From: DATJUF01 sp035524095
Lineage (GTDB): Bacteria > Desulfobacterota > Binatia > Binatales > Binataceae
Direction: 5' to 3'
Assembly: GCA_035524095.1 (NCBI GenBank)
Contig: DATKPK010000136.1
Coordinates: 1-28,333, forward strand
DNA length: 28,333 nt
Below the pieces are notes generated by a model, which was not told where the DNA came from, made no database searches, and worked only from the letters and a program-made list of their open reading frames with translations. The first letter of the stretch is position 1. Each line of letters starts with the position of its first letter. Positions 24,179 through 28,333 of this stretch are shown piece after piece. The position numbers and the translations under genes were made by a program.

Positions 24179-24622
24179 ATGAAGCTGACAAACCTAAGCA
24201 GTCTCGTGCATCGCACGCGCCACATCAATTTGCGCCATAGCTTTGCGATTGGACCGCTGTGCGACTCTTATCTTTTCAACGGCCGGGCGCGGCTCTATTA
24301 CTGCACGCGCTGCCGCTGGAACTTTCTGGTGTCAAACAACGCGATCGCCGTAATCGATGACGAAGGTCGGCCGTTGGTCGGCGAAAAAGCGAAAGCCCAA
24401 TTCCGATCATTCGAGAATGGCCCTTGCCCGGTGCTTCAAGGGCTGGCCTTGGAGACGGGTTCGATATTAACTGTTCCATCGCTTGTTAATAGCAAGGGGA
24501 GCGGCAACGATTCCGACAATCACCATGAAAATGAGTCGCTCCAGGCGACTCCTCGAACCCCAAGTCGCTGGTGGTTGCGCTCGCCCGCATGGCAGCGCAA
24601 GGACTTCCGCTGGCAGGCTTGA
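24179..24622 (+). CDS. Uncharacterised small protein with CxxC motif
   Basis: This 147-residue protein is not recognised. It holds Cys28, a zinc-knuckle-like YYCTRCRW (Cys42, Cys45) and Cys83 (GPCPVLQG). The middle part, NNAIAVIDDEGRPLVGEKAKAQFRSFENGPCP, looks like folded protein, while the end (from about 100) is low-complexity, charged and rich in Trp/Arg. The C-terminal part may be non-native sequence if an unseen frameshift is present. There is no signal peptide. The gene is isolated, with 186 nt of AT-rich DNA upstream, and has no clear ribosome site. Confidence 0.5.
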   Translation: MKLTNLSSLVHRTRHINLRHSFAIGPLCDSYLFNGRARLYYCTRCRWNFLVSNNAIAVIDDEGRPLVGEKAKAQFRSFENGPCPVLQGLALETGSILTVPSLVNSKGSGNDSDNHHENESLQATPRTPSRWWLRSPAWQRKDFRWQA

Positions 24623-24975
24623 TCCTCTCTCAGTTCATTTGAACCCGTAGTCGCGCGGATGGCTGAACCGGCAGCCGTCCGCTCTAGCATATACCGTATT
24701 TTCTTCCGGCAGATTCCGCATCTTCCCCACAATTTGGGGCTCCATCTCGCGACGTATGGGCTGGCGAAATCTTTCGTCTTCTCGGCATTGGCGACCAGCA
24801 AAACACCCATCCGATATGAGGAAAAGCCTGATTCCACGAGGAGGTCTCGAGTTCTTGCGGACGCCTTCTCGCGCATGCATTGGCCGCGCTAACATATAGT
24901 TGTCAAACTGCTCACTGTCTGTTATGTAGGATGCAGTCCTATTTTAAGCCGGGCGCTCTCTAAGGGAGGGACCAT
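24623..24975. other. Intergenic region with overlapping weak reading frames
   Basis: About 350 nt hold two opposing short frames (plus 24659-24892 and minus 24520-24876, the latter with a CGICRKK motif). Both have usable third-base composition but neither has a ribosome site nor a family match, so I do not call a gene. The last part holds a good promoter for the HTH gene at 24976. Confidence 0.4.
24900..24928 (+). promoter_or_regulatory. Sigma-70-type promoter for HTH gene
   Basis: TTGTCA (24900-24905) and TATGTA (24923-24928) are separated by exactly 17 nt, close to the consensus TTGACA/TATAAT. It lies 48 nt upstream of the start of the HTH gene. Confidence 0.55.
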
Positions 24976-25179
24976 ATGGCAACTGTATTGACCCTGGAAG
25001 AAGTAGCAGGTTATCTGCGGGTCCATCCTTCGACCATCTACCGCCTTCTCAAGAAGAAGAAACTACCAGCCTTCAAGGTCGGAAGCGATTGGCGCTTTAA
25101 TCTCGAATCTATCGACCGCTGGCGCGCCGAAGCGGAGCAGGTCGATGACGAGTTCGAGTATGCCAGCGGAAAGAGCTGA
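24976..25179 (+). CDS. Excisionase-type helix-turn-helix DNA-binding protein
   Basis: This 67-residue protein is one winged helix-turn-helix of the MerR/excisionase (HTH_17) family: LTLEEVAGYLRVHPSTIYRLLKKKKLPAFKVGSDWRF (about 5-41), then a wing and a short acidic tail. It binds DNA. Members serve as excisionases of mobile elements or as small regulators. No integrase is nearby, so a regulatory role is more likely. The GGGAGGG site 6 nt before ATG 24976 and a promoter at 24900-24928 support expression. Confidence 0.9.
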   Translation: MATVLTLEEVAGYLRVHPSTIYRLLKKKKLPAFKVGSDWRFNLESIDRWRAEAEQVDDEFEYASGKS

Positions 25180-25620
25180 CGCCAAGTTTCAAAGCTCACG
25201 CGCAATTCGGTACGTTGACTGTGCCGTCGGCTCTGATATCCAGCTTTGTGGCGGCCGGTGTAGGCAACAGTAAGGTCCGGCGGCTTCTTTCTTGCTCTGG
25301 GCCTGTTTCGGCGGCATCCCGCGCTAGGCGACGGCCACACTGGCAACAGGTAGCACCGCCGGTGCCTAGGGCGTTGTGAAGAGCGCGACGGTGCTTAACG
25401 GTGGCATCACACGCTCCGCCTTGAGTGCGTGGAGCGGTAGGACCGCCTAACCCAGCAACATACGGGTATAGGGCTCGCCCAGTAACGCTAAGTTCCGACC
25501 GGTTATGGGCCCACTTTCACTGTCAACGGCGCGGTTTTACTGCTATTTCTGCGGTTGTATGACGAAGCCGAGTCACCGCCTCGCCACGCGCTCGAACTGC
25601 GATAGCCCAGGGCAATCCAG
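25180..25620. other. 441-nt gene-free region with hairpins and an imperfect repeat
   Basis: No protein gene is supported. Hairpins include CGCTCCGC/GTGGAGCG at about 25411-25435 and CACC-GCC-GGTG near 25350. A repeated phrase GGCAACAG appears twice (near 25263 and 25340), each followed by a related run. This might be a structured RNA or 5' leader of peptide deformylase, but it fits none I recognise: it lacks the cores of tmRNA, RNase P, SRP or a cobalamin box. Confidence 0.4.
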
Positions 25621-26157
25621 ATGATTCTCAAAGTCGCCCGTCTCGGCCATCCGGTTATCCGCACGGCCGCACGCAGGGTTGATCCAGCCGCGATCCCGAC
25701 TCCCGAGTTTCAACGCCTGCTCGAAGATATGGTTGAAACCATGCGCGAATACTCCGGCGTAGGGCTCGCTGCGCCGCAAATCCATCTGTCACTCCAGATT
25801 GCCGTGCTCGAGGTAGAGAATCATCCACGCTATCCCGACATGCCCAAGGTGCCGCTATCATTTTTGATTAATCCAGTCGTAACGGTCACCGACGACGGCA
25901 AGATCGATGAATGGGAAGGATGCCTTAGTATCCCCGATATGCGCGGACGGGTGCCCCGCTACAAGCAATTAAGAGTTACAGGCCTGGGACGCGGAGGCGA
26001 ACCGCTCGATTTCATCGCCAACGATTTCCATGCGCGCGTGATTCAGCACGAGACTGACCATCTTAAGGGCGAGGTCTATCTAGATCGCATGCCCGACATG
26101 AAGTCGCTCGGCCATTTGCTCGAATGGCAGCGCTACATGATGACACCGCCGCATTGA
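25621..26157 (+). CDS. def: Peptide deformylase
   Basis: This 178-residue metalloenzyme removes the formyl group from the N-terminal Met of new proteins. All three family motifs are intact: GVGLAAPQ (46-53), EGCLSIP with metal ligand Cys101, and HETDH with His143, Glu144 and His147. The length is normal for the type I enzyme. It is not next to fmt or priA here and stands alone after a 440-nt gap. The ATG 25621 has only a weak AGGG site. This is the one clear housekeeping gene in the window and the best candidate for placing the organism. Confidence 0.96.
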   Translation: MILKVARLGHPVIRTAARRVDPAAIPTPEFQRLLEDMVETMREYSGVGLAAPQIHLSLQIAVLEVENHPRYPDMPKVPLSFLINPVVTVTDDGKIDEWEGCLSIPDMRGRVPRYKQLRVTGLGRGGEPLDFIANDFHARVIQHETDHLKGEVYLDRMPDMKSLGHLLEWQRYMMTPPH

Positions 26158-26232
26158 CAGCCGAAGCGGCAAACTCCGCGAAGGTCTGCGCAGAAGCGCT
26201 TTCAGTCAATCTTTAATGGTTGGCTATAGCGA

Positions 26233-26541
26233 TCACTTTGGGGGAAACGGCAGCGAACTGGGCGGTGGAATCTTACCGGTTAATTGCGCCTGCTGGAGGG
26301 TCTTGCTCAGCTCCTCATTGACGGCCGCCATTCGTTCCTCTTCGGCTTGAACTTTGCCCATCTCCGCCTTCGTCCGATCGTTCTCAGCTTTGAGCTGATC
26401 GCGTTCAGCTTGAAGGTCCGCAATCTGCTTTTCCAGACCGGTGCGTTCAGCGGCTTGCTGCGCTTCGATATTCCGCCATACGAAATAACCGCCGCCGATA
26501 AGAATTAACGCGACGATCAGTGCTGTTGCGACGATACGCAC
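26233..26541 (-). CDS. Single-pass membrane coiled-coil protein
   Basis: This 102-residue protein starts with a membrane segment (about 4-22) and continues as a long coiled coil (about 25-85, heptads of Leu/Ala with Lys/Glu/Asp), then a Pro-rich tail. It is likely anchored in the inner membrane with the coil in the periplasm. It matches no defined family. The start is GTG 26541 with GAGG 7 nt upstream. It converges on peptide deformylase, with 75 nt between. Confidence 0.75.
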   Translation of the reverse strand: MRIVATALIVALILIGGGYFVWRNIEAQQAAERTGLEKQIADLQAERDQLKAENDRTKAEMGKVQAEEERMAAVNEELSKTLQQAQLTGKIPPPSSLPFPPK

Positions 26542-26593
26542 AGGACTGCCTCGGCGCTACTACACAAACCGAAAAGGGCCCCGCGCAACGAGG

Positions 26594-26797
26594 CTAGGCA
26601 ACTAGGTCCTCACACTCACGGCAACGGACATCTTCCAAGGCACTCTCTTCAAACTTCGGCAACTCGATATCTGGCACGATAACGACTTTAGATCCATCGC
26701 ACGACGAACATGCGATCTCGACTTCCGTCGCCAGTACGCCAGTGTCCGGATGAGGCACTCTGGTCTTTCGTAAAATCTTGCTGTTTTCCATTTCCAT
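26594..26797 (-). CDS. Small zinc-ribbon-like protein
   Basis: This 67-residue acidic protein has two CxxC pairs: Cys30/Cys33 (ACSSCDG) and Cys59/Cys62 (CRECEDL), separated by a segment of hydrophobic and acidic residues, so it probably binds one zinc. It is not recognised further. I chose ATG 26797 because AAGGGG stands 4 nt upstream; the frame further upstream (to 26821) has no site. It is 52 nt upstream of the coiled-coil gene on the same strand and may be cotranscribed. Confidence 0.72.
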   Translation of the reverse strand: MEMENSKILRKTRVPHPDTGVLATEVEIACSSCDGSKVVIVPDIELPKFEESALEDVRCRECEDLVA

Positions 26798-27520
26798 AGT
26801 CCCCTTCGGAAAACCTCCCACTCCTCGACGATGCCATTAGTCCCGAGCTAATCGGTACTACTCCAATACCTATAGCACGCCACTCACGACAATTGACCAC
26901 TCCGTCCCCTTGGGTTGCCGATTGCGAAAATCGCGTGCCGCTACTTGTCTAAATCCAAACGCCAGAGACCCCATGTCAGCAATCATGGGAATTTCCTTCC
27001 TTAATCATCATTTGAAACTCCCCCTCGAGCAGAACAATAGGAGACGGAAGCAAAGGTAGAAGAAGGGGCCGGATAGCTTCTTCGCCGACCGAGCTGAGAT
27101 CGGCGGCCGGCGAAACGCTGCACCGCCGGTGAAAACCAAACCCTGCAGCTCGCGGTGGGCACGACGCCGTTGCAGCCCGCCGTAGCGCGAGCAGCGCCGA
27201 TCGTCGCAGTTAGCCACGTTGCGCTCGAAACCGGGCCGGGCAAGCGGGCTCAAGTCGGATATGCAGTTCGTGAGGCGATGCAACAGATAGGGTTAGCTCC
27301 CTTAACTCAAGCTCCCGGAATTTTATACCAAGTGTTGTACAGACCCGTTTTCTCTAACCATCCTTCTCGCGACATCCAGTCGCAATAGATGATTCTTATC
27401 CAGAGGTCAGGGTTCGGAGGATCCCATCGGCACACCTCGGTAGTCGCATCCTTCTTCTGCCGGACTTGGACTAACCTATTCACCGTTCCCGGGTCGGAAT
27501 CGTCTCCTGGCCGCCCAAGC
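26798..27520. other. 723-nt region with no supported gene
   Basis: Several short frames on both strands were examined, among them minus 27307-27531 and plus 27155-27388, but none has a ribosome site, domain or match. The GC-rich stretch about 27060-27280 against the IS3 remnants beyond suggests decayed mobile or former coding sequence. Parts of it may be remnants of transposed DNA. Confidence 0.35.
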
Positions 27521-28199
27521 TCAACTGACATGACCCGTAAAATCGCGCCGGGCGGAAGTAGAGAAAATGCACTGCGTGATCCGGTTTGGGCCGGCCAGGC
27601 CGGCTGTTTGTGCGCTCCACAGGCTCAATTGAGAGGCTCCAGTAGAACGTTCGATGTGGGATTTTCCCGCGGCTCCGGCAGGAGCGCCGGAGCGCGCGCG
27701 GCGGTTTCCGCCCATTTGTGCCGCGAACAGAGCTGGGGCGTTATCCCGCAACGCGCTGTGCGGCCGCACCAGGTTGTAGTCCTGGCGCCACGCTTCCAGT
27801 TTCTCGCGTACATCTGCCAGCCGGAAGAACACTTGCACGCTCAGACATTCATCCCGCAGCCGGCCGTTAAACGATTCGATATAGCTGTTCTCAACCGGAG
27901 CGAATGAAATCTAATTGTACACCATACTGATAAGCCCAGGCTTCCATCGCACGACTGCAAAACTCTGAACCGTTCTCGACGGTAATCGCAAGCGGAGCGC
28001 CGCGTTCCGCGATTACTACGCTTAAAGCCAGTACCACCTTCTGGCCAGTAAGTGAACTATCGGCCAGCAACAACAGGCACTCGCGGGTGAACTGATCGAC
28101 CACCGTCAGCACACGAAACCAGCGGCCATCGAGCAAGCGCGCGGCAACAAAGTCCATGCTCCATTTTTCGTTCGGCCGTGTGGGCGCTAGCGCTGGACT
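27521..28199 (-). pseudogene. Decayed IS3-family transposase (OrfB, DDE integrase core)
   Basis: Two frames on the minus strand hold one broken transposase. The upstream part (to 27891) reads NEKWSMDFV, GRWFRVLTVVDQFTRECL and TVENGSEF, an IS3-type rve core. The first catalytic Asp is at 28152-28154. The second is changed to Glu (27975-27977). A frame change at 27888-27905 has removed the end of the expected IRPGKPVEN segment, after which a second frame continues VENSYIESFNGRLRDECL to RPHSAL. The start is lost at the junction with the element at 28200. It is therefore inactive. Confidence 0.85.
27531..28199 (-). mobile_element. Truncated IS3-family element A
   Basis: The element end is marked by TGACCCG at 27531-27537, which matches TGACCCG at the other element (28200-28206) in orientation and read inward. 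It holds the decayed OrfB. Its OrfA and left end are missing, apparently cut at 28199/28200. Confidence 0.6.
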
Positions 28200-28333
28200 T
28201 GACCCGGTTTCGTGGACGGTGTTGGGGAGAAGGGAAGAAGGAGAATCCCGATGCCGCAAACCCATCCGCCATATCCCGCGGAATAGCACCGCCGGATCAT
28301 CGAATTGGCCCGTGCCGGCCGCAGCGTCAACGA
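28200..28333 (+). mobile_element. Left end of a second IS3-family element B
   Basis: TGACCCGGTTTCGTGG begins at 28200, the likely left terminal inverted repeat, and the OrfA reading frame starts 51 nt later. The rest of the element lies outside the window. Confidence 0.6.
28251..28333 (+). pseudogene. IS3 OrfA fragment with nonsense codon
   Basis: From ATG 28251 (GGAG upstream) the frame reads MPQTHPPYPAE, then TAG (28284-28286), then RRIIELARAGRSV, the usual start of an IS3-type OrfA (PYPxEYRRRIIEL). The TAG stands where an aromatic residue is normal, so the gene is probably inactive. It continues past the window end. Confidence 0.75.

Noticed and set aside
24520..24876. Minus-strand frame with CGICRKK
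   Set aside because: It overlaps the CxxC gene end, lacks a ribosome site and has no family match.
24659..24892. Short frame on the plus strand after the CxxC gene
   Set aside because: It has no ribosome site or domain and overlaps an equally plausible minus-strand frame.
25180..25620. tmRNA, RNase P RNA, SRP RNA or cobalamin riboswitch
   Set aside because: None of the conserved cores of these RNAs is present.
27155..27388. Plus-strand frame of 77 codons
   Set aside because: No ribosome site and no family match; it sits in a degraded region.
27307..27531. Minus-strand frame with aromatic-rich end (DLWIRIIYCDW)
   Set aside because: No recognisable domain or start signal; it abuts the IS end and is probably random or decayed.
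27888..27905. TGA in the IS3 transposase (GGT TGA GAA) as a second selenocysteine
   Set aside because: The family sequence resumes in another frame after it, so it marks a frameshift, not read-through.

Overview
The window reads as chromosomal DNA of a Gram-negative, moderately GC-rich bacterium. An outer-membrane lipid transport (Mla/MCE) operon, two lipoproteins and FixL/FixJ-type signalling point to a two-membrane cell. The mix of CaiB/BaiF CoA-transferases, luciferase-like oxidoreductases and an apparent selenocysteine codon fits an uncultured Desulfobacterota- or Binatota-like soil or groundwater lineage. That placement is inference from gene content; there is no rRNA or other phylogenetic marker except peptide deformylase.

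Layout. 1-3308 (minus): a compact Mla-type lipid ABC operon (STAS-MlaE fusion, MlaF, MlaD, PqiC-like lipoprotein, the last cut by the window edge). 3378-5921 (minus): a FixJ-like regulator, a GAF histidine kinase and a stand-alone receiver. 6207-7936 (plus): a glycine-zipper envelope protein and a zinc alcohol dehydrogenase. 8058-10208 (minus): a luciferase-like monooxygenase and an alpha/beta hydrolase. 10549-12949 (plus): a NirA-type siroheme reductase with a C-terminal rubredoxin-like domain, then an AhpD-like (carboxymuconolactone decarboxylase family) gene with an in-frame TGA exactly at the second active-site Cys. 13039-20452: a Cys-type AhpD-like homologue, two CaiB/BaiF CoA-transferases, a GNAT enzyme, an SDR, a second luciferase-like enzyme and an MFS transporter, which looks like an organic-acid/CoA-thioester catabolic neighbourhood. 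20650-24622 (plus): metal and stress-envelope genes (ferritin-like, MntP, BON protein, lipoprotein, cyclic-nucleotide-binding protein, a small CxxC protein). 24976-26797: an excisionase-type HTH protein, peptide deformylase, a coiled-coil membrane protein and a small zinc-ribbon protein. 27521-28333: remnants of two IS3-family elements, one per strand.

The most notable item is the gene at 12374-12949. A bare stop-to-stop reading splits it at TGA 12617-12619, but the frame continues for another 110 codons of clear family sequence. The TGA falls on the catalytic CxxC position (CHY-TGA), all other AhpD catalytic residues have correct spacing, and a hairpin with a GGUC-containing loop lies 21 nt downstream, as in a bacterial SECIS element. 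It is best read as a selenoprotein, not a pseudogene.

Other features worth a look are the NirA-rubredoxin fusion, paired GGAC-N4-GTCC palindromes upstream of the glycine-zipper gene, a perfect inverted repeat over the MFS start codon, a hairpin overlapping the mntP ribosome-binding site, and a 440-nt gene-free stretch with several hairpins before peptide deformylase.
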